A DNA stretch of 7,587 nucleotides from an uncultured Collinsella sp. (GTDB lineage: Bacteria; Actinomycetota; Coriobacteriia; Coriobacteriales; Coriobacteriaceae), in the NCBI GenBank assembly GCA_958452935.1, contig CAUDVX010000062.1, positions 1 through 7,587 of the forward strand. The letters run 5' to 3'. Below the pieces are notes generated by a model. That model was not told the DNA's origin. It did no database searches and was given only the letters and a program-made list of their open reading frames with translations. The position numbers were made by a program, and so were the translations under genes. Below, piece by piece: positions 1-5,517 of this stretch; the stretch's first letter is position 1; each line of letters begins with the position of its first letter.

Positions 1-272
1 AGCGTGGAGAGCACCATGACCGCAAACGAGGTGACGATCAGGGGCAGGGCGCCGGTATAGGGCAGACCGTTTTCGGCTGTGTTGGCCAGGTCCCACTTGG
101 TGCCGGTGAAGAACTCGACAACCGAAACGGCATCCTTGAGAAAAGCCGAGAGGCCCTTTTGGGCGACCATGAAGATAAGCGCGGCAACGACAAGCGTCAC
201 GAGCGCTACGCACGCGCCCGTGACGCCCAGGCCCACGTTCTCAAGGTCGCGCTTTGGCAGCTGTTTTGCCAT
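1..272 (-). CDS. pstC: Phosphate ABC transporter permease PstC, N-terminal part (runs off left edge)
   Basis: Inner-membrane permease subunit of the Pst phosphate importer, which would pair with PstA and pass phosphate delivered by PstS. The first 90 codons are visible, read from an ATG at 272-270 preceded by a GGAAAGG ribosome binding site. The N-terminus is short and basic (about residues 1-12), followed by a hydrophobic helix at about residues 15-37. A soluble stretch then contains the FFTGTKW segment (the F-x-x-G-x-x-W pattern usual in PstC) and a second hydrophobic helix begins near residue 74 with GALPLIVTS, where PstC proteins usually have YG-x-LP-x-x-x-GT. It starts 25 bases after the pstS stop, so the two are almost certainly cotranscribed. 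The family identity comes from this N-terminal pattern plus the pstS neighbour; the permease signature loop is outside the window. PstA, PstB and PhoU would be expected further left, but this cannot be seen. Confidence 0.88.
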   Translation of the reverse strand, partial: MAKQLPKRDLENVGLGVTGACVALVTLVVAALIFMVAQKGLSAFLKDAVSVVEFFTGTKWDLANTAENGLPYTGALPLIVTSFAVMVLST

Positions 273-297
273 TGCAAACCTTTCCGGGGGCGATTAC

Positions 298-1236
298 TTA
301 TTTAGCAGAGACCTTGCCGCTGGCGTCCTTGACGACCTTCATGGCAGAGACGGGGATAAAGCCCTGCTCCTCGACGAGCTTGCCCTGGACGTCGTCGGAA
401 AGCATGAACTCCAGGAAGGCCGTGGTGGCCTCGTCGGCGTCCTTGGAGCAGTACATGTGCTCGGTAGCCCAGATCTTGAAGGAGTCGTCGGTGACGTTTG
501 CGCTCTTGGGCTCGACGCCCTCGACCTTGATGGCGTTGAACTTGGAGTCATCGAAGTGCGAGAAGTCGAGGTAGGAGATGGCGTTATCGGTGCTGCCCAT
601 CTGAGTCTGGACGTCGCCGGACTTGTCGAGCTCGGCGTCGCCCTTAAAGTCGACTGCCTCGTCGCCAAAGACGGCAGCCTCGAAGGTGGCGCGGGTACCG
701 GAACCGGCCTTGCGGTTGAGAACGACGATCTTGGCGTCGTCGCCGCCGACCTCCTTCCAGTTGGTGATCTGGCCGGAGAAGATGCCCTTGAGCTGCTCGA
801 GGGACAGGTCGTCGACCTTCACGTTCTTAGAGACGACGGGACCCATGCCCACGACGGCGACCTCGTGGTCGACGAGGTTCTTGACCTGGTCGGCCTCGAG
901 CTTGGTCTCGGCGAAGACGTCGGAGTTACCGATGGTGACGGTGCCGGCGGCAACAGCGGTCAGACCTTTGCCCGAACCGTTGCCCGAGCCGGAGACGGAG
1001 ACGTCGGGGTTGGCATCCATGAACTTCTCGGCAGCGGCCTCGACGAGAGCCTGGAACGAGGAGGCACCGTCGTAGGTCACCTCGCCGGAGACGGACTCGG
1101 CAGCAGCGGCGCTACCCTTGTCGGCGGCGTCGGATGCGCCTGCGCCGCCGCAGCCAACGAGACCGAGACCGACGATGCTGGCAAGACCACCAGCAAGGCC
1201 GAGGAACTGACGACGAGAATAAGCCTGATCGAGCAT
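298..1236 (-). CDS. pstS: Phosphate-binding lipoprotein PstS
   Basis: Extracytoplasmic phosphate-binding subunit of the Pst ABC importer, 312 residues. I chose the ATG at 1236 because AGGAAG lies a few bases upstream; an in-frame ATG 18 bases earlier has no ribosome binding site. The N-terminus carries SRRQFLG (residues 7-13), a twin-arginine-like motif, then a hydrophobic stretch ending in the lipobox LVGC, with Cys29 as the lipidated residue. A short Gly/Ala/Ser linker follows. Phosphate-contact segments match the PstS family: SSF near residues 59-61, the glycine-rich GSGNGSGKG at 83-91, SD at 105-106, and R175 with SGT at 179-181. The GIFSGQITNW stretch (151-160) is also typical of the family. 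It is the first gene of the visible operon, followed by pstC. Regulation by phosphate starvation through a Pho two-component system is expected from the family; candidate sites upstream are listed separately. Identity is very secure. Confidence 0.96.
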   Translation of the reverse strand: MLDQAYSRRQFLGLAGGLASIVGLGLVGCGGAGASDAADKGSAAAAESVSGEVTYDGASSFQALVEAAAEKFMDANPDVSVSGSGNGSGKGLTAVAAGTVTIGNSDVFAETKLEADQVKNLVDHEVAVVGMGPVVSKNVKVDDLSLEQLKGIFSGQITNWKEVGGDDAKIVVLNRKAGSGTRATFEAAVFGDEAVDFKGDAELDKSGDVQTQMGSTDNAISYLDFSHFDDSKFNAIKVEGVEPKSANVTDDSFKIWATEHMYCSKDADEATTAFLEFMLSDDVQGKLVEEQGFIPVSAMKVVKDASGKVSAK

Positions 1237-1261
1237 GATCTTCCTTTCGTACATGCGAATC

Positions 1262-1278
1262 GCGGGCACCCTGCCCGC
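1262..1278 (-). promoter_or_regulatory. Short hairpin in the pstS leader
   Basis: A perfect 7-bp inverted repeat, GCGGGCA and TGCCCGC separated by three bases. It lies 25 bases upstream of the pstS start codon and just above the ribosome binding site. On the pstS transcript it would be a GC-rich stem that leaves the AGGAAG site free. No T-run follows on the minus strand, so it is not an intrinsic terminator for pstS. It could stabilise the mRNA 5' region or be incidental in GC-rich DNA. Confidence 0.4.
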
Positions 1279-1378
1279 TTTGCTGTTTGGAAAGATACGA
1301 CCCCGACCGGGCAGCACCCGCGCCAACTGCGGTTTCTTACGGGCATTTGATAAACCCTTACCGCAAGCGCGGCAGGGC

Positions 1379-1416
1379 TTTACAAACGAATAACAATCCA
1401 GCGCCAAATATGGCGC
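1379..1416. promoter_or_regulatory. Possible Pho-type operator and palindrome upstream of pstS
   Basis: Two TTTACA-like hexamers lie 11 bases apart on the plus strand (TTTACA at 1379-1384, ATAACA at 1390-1395). They are followed by the perfect inverted repeat GCGCCA-aata-TGGCGC at 1401-1416, and another TTTACA lies at 1421-1426. Hexamers of the form TT(A/T/C)ACA at 11-base phasing resemble the PhoP boxes known from Bacillus phosphate genes; that parallel is inference and the match is imperfect. No convincing -35/-10 pair for pstS could be picked out by eye, so the promoter itself is unassigned. Confidence 0.25.
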
Positions 1417-1438
1417 ACCTTTTACACCAATAAAAGCA

Positions 1439-1510
1439 AAGTTGCGGTGAAATAGTTCCTGTTTGGCTGTTAGGCAGCCGATTCTAGGAACTATTCCACC
1501 GCAACTTAGA
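1439..1510. repeat. Hairpin repeat, copy 1 (22-bp stem)
   Basis: A long imperfect palindrome. Bases 1439-1460 pair with 1486-1507 over 22 bp with one mismatch (A1450 against C1498), which would be a G-U wobble in a minus-strand RNA. Inside the 25-base loop a small stem forms between GGCTG (1465-1469) and CAGCC (1475-1479). The 20 bases at 1491-1510 are identical to 4765-4784 in the second copy, including the CTTAGA tail beyond the stem, so the two are one family. It lies 19 bases beyond the stop of the peptidase gene. Read on the minus strand, the stem is followed by a T-rich stretch (TTTGCTTTTA), so this copy could act as a terminator for the peptidase transcript and insulate pstS. Confidence 0.8.
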
Positions 1511-1529
1511 TTGGCAAAACGCCGCAACC

Positions 1530-2966
1530 TTAAAGCTCGAGCTCGTTGAGCCTTAAGATCGCAACAATATAGATCTTGAGCGCTTGCTTGAGCTGTTCCT
1601 CGTTGGCGCACTCGTTGGGGCCATGCATCTGGCCGCCCCATGCGGGCAACTCCAGGCCGGTCTCCTCGGGGCCAAATGACACGGCGCGGGCAAAGTTGCG
1701 CGCGTACGTGCCGCCGCCCATGGCAAAGGGCTCGGCATGCTTACCCGTAAACTCGTTATAGGTATCAATCAGCGCTTTCACGGCCGGATCGTCGGCAGAG
1801 ACCGAGAACGGCACCTTTGCATGACCCACGCGACAGGTCACGTCAAAGCGCCCCACGAGCGGCTCGAGCTGCTCGCTGATGGTATCGGCGCTCGTGCTAT
1901 CGGGGAAGCGCACGTCGATGACCTGCTCGATATGGCCATCCACCACACGGATGACGCCGGGGTTGCAGGTGAGCGGGCCAAACGCCGGGCTCGTCGCATC
2001 GATTCCCAGGCCGCGGCCATAGGCGTCCGCATGCACAAAGGCCAGAAACTTGACAAACTCGTGCTCGGCAGGCGTCAGCAGGCGCTCGTCGCGCGCACCA
2101 AACGCATCCTCGGCCTCGCGCAGATACGCAACGATGAGGCCGACGGCATTGATTGTTCCCTCGGGCATCGAGGCATGACCGCCAATGCCGTGGGCGAAAA
2201 TCTGCGCATGCCCGTTGCCGAGCGCCGTGATCTCCAGGCGGTCGGCGTTCTCAACAGGCGCCGGCAGCTCATCGGCGGCAATCGCAAGCTCGCAGATAGA
2301 CTGCGACGGAATGGCGTTGCTCGCTTCGGCGCCGCTCCAGGACACAATGCGCCCGCCGTCGATCTTGGGACTCACAAACGTCGCCCCAAACTGGCCCTTC
2401 TCGGCATTACAAACCGGGAACTCGGCATCGGGCGTAAACAGAAAGTCGGGGTTCGCGTGGTTCTCCAGATAATGGTGAACGTCGGACATGCCCACTTCCT
2501 CATCGCATCCCAGCAGCGCGCGGAAGGTATAGCGCGGGGTAATGCCGTGCTTGAGCAGATAGGCGCCGGCGTAGAGCGACAGCACCGCCGGGCCCTTGTC
2601 GTCGATTACGCCGCGACCGAGCAGCCAGCCCTCTCGGCGCTCCATCGCAAACGGGTCGGTGTTCCAACCGGGACCGGCGGGAACCACGTCCACGTGGCAG
2701 ATGGTCGCGAGCTGCTTGTCGCCGCGGCCAGGGATATCGGCAATGCCCACATAGCCCTCGTCGTCGCTCGTCTGGTAGCCGAGCTTCTGCGCAATGCCGA
2801 GCGCGCAATCGAGCGCATCACGGACCGGGCGGCCAAACGGCGCACCGGGCTCTGCGTCGGCAGCAACGGCTACGGACGGATAACTCACCAGCTGCTCGAT
2901 ATCGGCGACGACATCTTCCCAGACCTCGTCGACATACTCAGCGACGCTCTGCTCCACCTGATTCAT
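1530..2966 (-). CDS. PepV-type M20 dipeptidase (Sapep family)
   Basis: Cytoplasmic dinuclear zinc peptidase of family M20, 478 residues, close to the usual PepV/Sapep length of about 470; it is expected to cleave short peptides, mainly dipeptides. The ATG at 2966 has an excellent AAGGAGGT site at 2979-2972. Metal and catalytic residues can be placed by comparison with PepV: His91 in HVDVVPAG, the bridging Asp122 in DDKGP, catalytic Glu156 and metal ligand Glu157 in DEEVG, Asp180 in TPDAEFP, and His448 in MHGPNE. The GIGGHASMPEG stretch, roughly residues 266-277, belongs to the inserted lid domain that completes the active site. There is no signal peptide. The gene follows the HAD phosphatase by 54 bases on the same strand and ends just before hairpin repeat copy 1. 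The exact substrate (dipeptides, carnosine-like peptides or D-Ala dipeptides) cannot be told from sequence. Confidence 0.92.
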   Translation of the reverse strand: MNQVEQSVAEYVDEVWEDVVADIEQLVSYPSVAVAADAEPGAPFGRPVRDALDCALGIAQKLGYQTSDDEGYVGIADIPGRGDKQLATICHVDVVPAGPGWNTDPFAMERREGWLLGRGVIDDKGPAVLSLYAGAYLLKHGITPRYTFRALLGCDEEVGMSDVHHYLENHANPDFLFTPDAEFPVCNAEKGQFGATFVSPKIDGGRIVSWSGAEASNAIPSQSICELAIAADELPAPVENADRLEITALGNGHAQIFAHGIGGHASMPEGTINAVGLIVAYLREAEDAFGARDERLLTPAEHEFVKFLAFVHADAYGRGLGIDATSPAFGPLTCNPGVIRVVDGHIEQVIDVRFPDSTSADTISEQLEPLVGRFDVTCRVGHAKVPFSVSADDPAVKALIDTYNEFTGKHAEPFAMGGGTYARNFARAVSFGPEETGLELPAWGGQMHGPNECANEEQLKQALKIYIVAILRLNELEL

Positions 2967-2984
2967 GGACGACCTCCTTACCAA

Positions 2985-3010
2985 TGAGGGGCGAGCGTGC
3001 CCGCCCCTCA
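2985..3010 (-). promoter_or_regulatory. Hairpin between the HAD gene and the dipeptidase gene
   Basis: A perfect 9-bp inverted repeat: TGAGGGGCG at 2985-2993 pairs with CGCCCCTCA at 3002-3010 around an 8-base loop. It fills about half of the 54-base gap between the HAD stop and the peptidase start, ending about five bases before the Shine-Dalgarno sequence. No T-run follows on either strand, so it is a weak terminator candidate. A processing or stabilising stem, or partial attenuation between the two genes, fits better. Confidence 0.5.
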
Positions 3011-3020
3011 CATCACATAC

Positions 3021-3683
3021 TTATATAGCGAAAAGTTTAGCAAGCTCGGCCACCGAGTGCACCACCGCATCGGCACCCGCGGCCTCGTGCTCCCCCAGCG
3101 CCGCCGCGCCCGAATAGATGCCGATACACGGCACACCCATCGCGTGCGCGCCCTCCACATCGTTAAAGCGATCGCCGATCATCACGGCATCGTCGGCCGC
3201 CGCACCCAGAGCCGCCAGGGCATCGCGGACCGAATCGGCCTTGGTCTCGCGCCCCTGCGGCGGATTCATGCCAATCACCGCCTCAAACTGAGAAAGCCCG
3301 AGCTCACGCACCATGTCGATGCACTTTGCCTCCATGCGCGACGTTGCCACAGCCATACGCTTGCCCTGGGCGGTCAACCCATCCAGCAGCTCGGGAATCC
3401 CATCGAACACGGGGTACTCTTCCGGTCCCAGTTCATCAAAAAAGGCGCGGTACTCATCGGCCACAACCAGCGACTCCTCGCGGGAAAAGCCGTAAAAGTC
3501 GTGAAAGCTCTTCCACAGGGGTGGCCCGATCATGCGGCGCAGGTCACCCATCTGCGCCTCAGAAAGCCCGCGCGCAGCCAGCGTCTTGCGCGTCGAGGTC
3601 ATCACCGCCCGGCCCGTATCTGCCACCGTGCCGTCAAAATCGAACAGCACGACCGGCCGTCTGCATATCTCCAACGCCTCCAT
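3021..3683 (-). CDS. HAD superfamily phosphatase, phosphoglycolate phosphatase-like (subfamily IA)
   Basis: Cytoplasmic Mg-dependent phosphatase of 220 residues, typical for subfamily IA. The chosen ATG at 3683 has AGAGGA six bases upstream; an ATG two codons earlier abuts that site, and a GTG further up has none. The four HAD motifs are present in order: DFDGT with nucleophile Asp15 and Asp17, the Ser/Thr of VATS, the Lys of the TKADS stretch, and GDRFND with the acidic metal ligands. The helical cap between motifs I and II contains IGPPLWKSF, a pattern shared with many phosphoglycolate phosphatase-like and 5'-nucleotidase-like HAD proteins of Gram-positives. Gph-type detoxification of phosphoglycolate or nucleotide dephosphorylation are both possible; the substrate cannot be assigned. 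It lies upstream of the dipeptidase on the same strand and is divergent from degV. Confidence 0.88.
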   Translation of the reverse strand: MEALEICRRPVVLFDFDGTVADTGRAVMTSTRKTLAARGLSEAQMGDLRRMIGPPLWKSFHDFYGFSREESLVVADEYRAFFDELGPEEYPVFDGIPELLDGLTAQGKRMAVATSRMEAKCIDMVRELGLSQFEAVIGMNPPQGRETKADSVRDALAALGAAADDAVMIGDRFNDVEGAHAMGVPCIGIYSGAAALGEHEAAGADAVVHSVAELAKLFAI

Positions 3684-3724
3684 CGGCATTCCTCTTCCCC
3701 AGTTGACGATTTCCACACCGACAC

Positions 3725-3754
3725 TTCAAACTGTTGACTATTCAACAATTGAAC
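3725..3754. promoter_or_regulatory. Array of alternating TTCAA/TTGAA half-sites between divergent genes
   Basis: Within 30 bases there are four related half-sites in alternating orientation: TTCAA at 3725-3729, TTGA at 3734-3737, TTCAA at 3741-3745 and TTGAA at 3749-3753. The last pair forms the palindrome TTCAA-caa-TTGAA. The stretch is AT-rich inside GC-rich surroundings and lies in the 156-bp gap between two divergent genes, as a shared operator would. No known regulator motif is recognised. Confidence 0.4.
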
Positions 3755-3783
3755 CTAGTAATGTGGAACGACTCTACTATACT
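3734..3783 (+). promoter_or_regulatory. Candidate degV promoter elements
   Basis: TTGACT at 3734-3739 is a good -35 match, but the hexamer at a suitable distance (TAGTAA, 3756-3761, 16-base spacing) is a poor -10. TATACT at 3778-3783 is a good -10 match but has no good -35 at 16-18 bases. One of these probably marks the degV promoter. The -35 candidate overlaps the half-site array, which would suit repression. This is a visual match only. Confidence 0.25.
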
Positions 3784-3807
3784 TGTCGCACTTTGCTCTC
3801 AGAAGGC

Positions 3808-3821
3808 GGCGCGCAAGCGCC
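3808..3821 (+). promoter_or_regulatory. Small GNRA-capped hairpin in the degV leader
   Basis: GGCGC (3808-3812) and GCGCC (3817-3821) pair perfectly around the tetraloop GCAA, a stable GNRA cap. The stem lies 18 bases before the chosen degV start, above the AAAGGTG ribosome binding site. It is short and may be incidental; a role in mRNA stability is possible. Confidence 0.3.
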
Positions 3822-3839
3822 CCAATGAAAGGTGCAATT

Positions 3840-4700
3840 ATGTCTTTTGCCATCATAACCGACTCCACGTCGGACATCTCCCCCGCCCGCGCCCAAGAGC
3901 TCGGCATTTACGTGATTCCGCTGCATGTGATTATCGAGGGCGAGGACCTGCTCGACCAGGTGCAAATTACCGCCCAGGAGTACGTCGCGCGCATGGCCGG
4001 CACCGAGCAGCTGCCGCACACCTCGCAGCCGAGCGCCGGCGAGTTCAAGGCACTCTTTGACCGCGTGCGCGCCGACGGCCACGACAGCGCCATCTTTATC
4101 TCGCTATGCAGCGAGTGGTCTGCCTGCTATGCCAACGCCAGCCTGACGGCCGATACCCACGAGCTCGACGTGCGCTGCATCGATTCGCGCACCGGCTCGG
4201 GTGCCGAGGGCCTGCTGGTGGAGTATGCGCTCGCCATGCGCGAGGACGGCCGCAGCCTGGACGAGACCGAGGCGCAGATCCGCGCGACGCTGCCCGACGC
4301 CCACCTGCTGCTGATTCCCCGCACGCTCGAAAACCTCGTTAAGAACGGCCGCGCACCTAAACTCGCCGGCCAGCTCACGCAAATGCTCAACATTCGCCTA
4401 GCCGTTTCGCCGGAGTGGAAATCGGGCGAGATCAAGGCCATCAAGAAGGGCCGCGGCGCCAAGCGCATCGTCGCCAACACCATGGCCGACTGCCTCGCGT
4501 TTTTGGCTGAACACCCGGGTTCGAGCGTGCGCGTACTCACGACCGGCGCCGCCGAGGAGCACGAGCTCGTCAACCAGGCGCTCGCAGGCCAGAACTACGT
4601 AGACGCCGGCACCGGCCCCATCGGCTGCACCATCGCCACCCACGTAGGCGTCGACGCCATCGCCATCAGCTACTGCCCCCGCTACCAGCCCATTCACTAG
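3840..4700 (+). CDS. DegV family (FakB-like) fatty-acid-binding protein
   Basis: DegV proteins bind a fatty acid; the FakB members present it to the kinase FakA for phosphorylation and entry into phospholipid synthesis. The ATG at 3840 gives 286 residues, the usual family length, with AAAGG eight bases upstream; an ATG five codons earlier has no ribosome binding site. Family segments in order: TDSTSD (residues 7-12), the ligand-contact motif TSQPS (61-65), SEWSACY (91-97) with the expected ligand Ser94, LENLVKNGR in the middle, and the C-terminal THVGVDA. Two positions depart from the common pattern: SGTY is SACY, and the usual TH-x-GPG is THVGVD. No FakA gene is in the window, as is common for DegV paralogues. 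It is the only plus-strand gene, divergent from the HAD gene and convergent with the toxin gene. Family membership is secure; fatty-acid choice is unknown. Confidence 0.92.
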   Translation: MSFAIITDSTSDISPARAQELGIYVIPLHVIIEGEDLLDQVQITAQEYVARMAGTEQLPHTSQPSAGEFKALFDRVRADGHDSAIFISLCSEWSACYANASLTADTHELDVRCIDSRTGSGAEGLLVEYALAMREDGRSLDETEAQIRATLPDAHLLLIPRTLENLVKNGRAPKLAGQLTQMLNIRLAVSPEWKSGEIKAIKKGRGAKRIVANTMADCLAFLAEHPGSSVRVLTTGAAEEHELVNQALAGQNYVDAGTGPIGCTIATHVGVDAIAISYCPRYQPIH

Positions 4701-4713
4701 GGGCACCTTTACC

Positions 4714-4784
4714 ACTTGCGGTGGAATAGGGACTGTTTTTGGCTTATCAGCCGCAAATCAGTCCCTATTCCACCGCAACTTAGA
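4714..4784. repeat. Hairpin repeat, copy 2 (20-bp perfect stem)
   Basis: Bases 4716-4735 pair perfectly with 4759-4778 (20 bp, no mismatch), starting TTGCGGTGGAATAG like copy 1. The 23-base interior again carries a small stem, GGCT (4741-4744) with AGCC (4749-4752). The right flank CTTAGA also matches copy 1. Inner stem bases differ from copy 1 on both arms so that pairing is kept. The element fills the gap between the convergent ends of degV and the toxin gene, 13 bases from the degV stop and 9 from the toxin stop. It could separate converging transcripts, although no T-run follows the stem on either strand. Confidence 0.82.
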
Positions 4785-4793
4785 AATCGGCGA

Positions 4794-5102
4794 TCAGCCC
4801 AGCGGACCCTGAAAAAGCTCCTGATGAGTGCCCATTCGCACCAGCCTGATCACTGGGTTAGTCTTATGGGGCAGATATAGAACGACCACATCGACCAAGC
4901 CATCGGATAGGTGGAACTCGATGTGGCCGTTGTAATTGCCGCCCGGGTTTGAGAGCTCGTGGGCGCCGTACTCCGCCGGAAGCGACCCATGAGCCACAAG
5001 CTCTGCAACCGCCGCTTTAAACTCACTCTTTAGCTGCGGATGCATGCGCATCGTTCGTTTGTAGTCCGCCTTAAATTGAGCCTCGACTTTGATCTCGAAC
5101 AT
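4794..5102 (-). CDS. YafQ-like mRNA interferase toxin of a type II toxin-antitoxin pair
   Basis: Small basic protein of 102 residues, a RelE-superfamily ribosome-dependent mRNA endonuclease most like YafQ, held inactive by the antitoxin encoded just upstream. Residues matching the E. coli YafQ active site can be placed by alignment: His48 (His50), His64 (His63), Asp67 near Asp67, His93 (His87) and Phe97 (Phe91), the last two in the conserved GTHxxLF end. The LPAEYGAHEL stretch (41-50) is also typical. The gene appears intact and so probably active. It starts two bases after the antitoxin stop, with its GAGGAA site inside the antitoxin's last codons, which points to translational coupling. It converges on degV with hairpin repeat copy 2 between them. 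GC is lower than in flanking genes. YafQ rather than another RelE branch is a good but not certain call. Confidence 0.88.
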   Translation of the reverse strand: MFEIKVEAQFKADYKRTMRMHPQLKSEFKAAVAELVAHGSLPAEYGAHELSNPGGNYNGHIEFHLSDGLVDVVVLYLPHKTNPVIRLVRMGTHQELFQGPLG

Positions 5103-5104
5103 CG

Positions 5105-5404
5105 CTATTCCTCATCAAGAAATGACATAAGCTCATCAGCGTCGTTGAATGACGGGCTATCGTCCGGCAAAATCCCCAACTCATGAGCCTCGGCGATTAC
5201 CATGGCACGCCTCGTCGCCTCGCTGGGCACCTCCGCCCTTCCTACAATCTCAAAAGGAATCTTTCGCTGATTTACCAGCTGCCGAACAGCAAGGTTGAGA
5301 TACGAATTGAGACTCAAGCCAACTGAGTCCAAGAACTCAGTCGCCTGTTCCTTGAGCCCCTCTTCGATGCGAACCGTCGTGGGCTTAACCGTTGCAGTAG
5401 ACAT
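5105..5404 (-). CDS. RelB/DinJ family antitoxin
   Basis: Antitoxin of 99 residues that would neutralise the toxin by direct binding and repress its own promoter. The N-terminal third carries a ribbon-helix-helix DNA-binding fold: TTVRIEEGLK forms the strand, and two helices follow, including GLSLNSYLNLAVRQ, with the family hallmark PFE at the end of the domain (KIPFEI). The acidic C-terminal part (about residues 65-99, ending FLDEE) would be the toxin-wrapping segment. The ATG at 5404 has a strong AGGAGGT site. It is first in the two-gene operon, the usual order for RelB/DinJ systems. A hand count over 5101-5400 gives 158 G+C in 300 bases (about 53%), against roughly 70% in parts of degV, which suggests horizontal acquisition. 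Confidence 0.92.
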   Translation of the reverse strand: MSTATVKPTTVRIEEGLKEQATEFLDSVGLSLNSYLNLAVRQLVNQRKIPFEIVGRAEVPSEATRRAMVIAEAHELGILPDDSPSFNDADELMSFLDEE

Positions 5405-5434
5405 ACGCGACCTCCTCGCCTCATCTTTTACATC

Positions 5435-5486
5435 AGTATACCCAGTTTAGATGGCAAACTGCCGTTAGATAGCATCAGATTGCCAT
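5435..5486 (-). promoter_or_regulatory. Candidate promoter/operator of the toxin-antitoxin operon
   Basis: On the minus strand TATACT (5440-5435) is a good -10 candidate 30 bases before the antitoxin start, but no matching -35 lies 16-18 bases away. Just upstream lie the palindrome GGCA-aac-TGCC (5453-5463) and a wider 7-bp inverted repeat, ATGGCAA (5451-5457) with TTGCCAT (5480-5486). Palindromes over the promoter are what RelB/DinJ autorepression would use. The assignment is by position and symmetry only. Confidence 0.4.
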
Positions 5487-5517
5487 GCAGATCCATGTCG
5501 CGGTGGGCACGATTGCT

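Noticed and set aside
79..1350. Long plus-strand open frame (423 codons) opposite pstS
   Set aside because: It is antisense to a clear pstS, shows low-complexity Gly/Asp/Val/Leu-rich composition typical of a reversed GC-rich gene, and has no family motif or good ribosome binding site.
1520..1534. CCGCAACCTTAA at the peptidase stop as a third partial copy of the hairpin repeat
   Set aside because: The resemblance to the CCGCAACTTAGA tail covers only about ten bases, has no partner arm, and lies in coding sequence; chance is enough.
1237..1641. N-terminal extension of PstS upstream of 1236
   Set aside because: The extension would run through the hairpin repeat and into the peptidase gene, whereas the ATG at 1236 has a ribosome binding site and starts a proper lipoprotein signal.
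1737..2987. Long plus-strand open frame (416 codons) opposite the dipeptidase
   Set aside because: Shadow of the M20 peptidase gene; Arg/His/Ala-rich with no recognisable domain.
2997..3737. Plus-strand open frame opposite the HAD gene
   Set aside because: Antisense shadow of a gene with all four HAD motifs; composition is Arg/His-rich and without any family pattern.
3783..3839. TTG start for degV at 3783, or ATG at 3825
   Set aside because: Neither has a ribosome binding site, and the added residues are not part of the DegV family; the ATG at 3840 begins directly with the family's N-terminal strand.
1439..4784. Hairpin repeats as a CRISPR array
   Set aside because: Only two copies more than 3 kb apart, with no spacers and no cas genes nearby.
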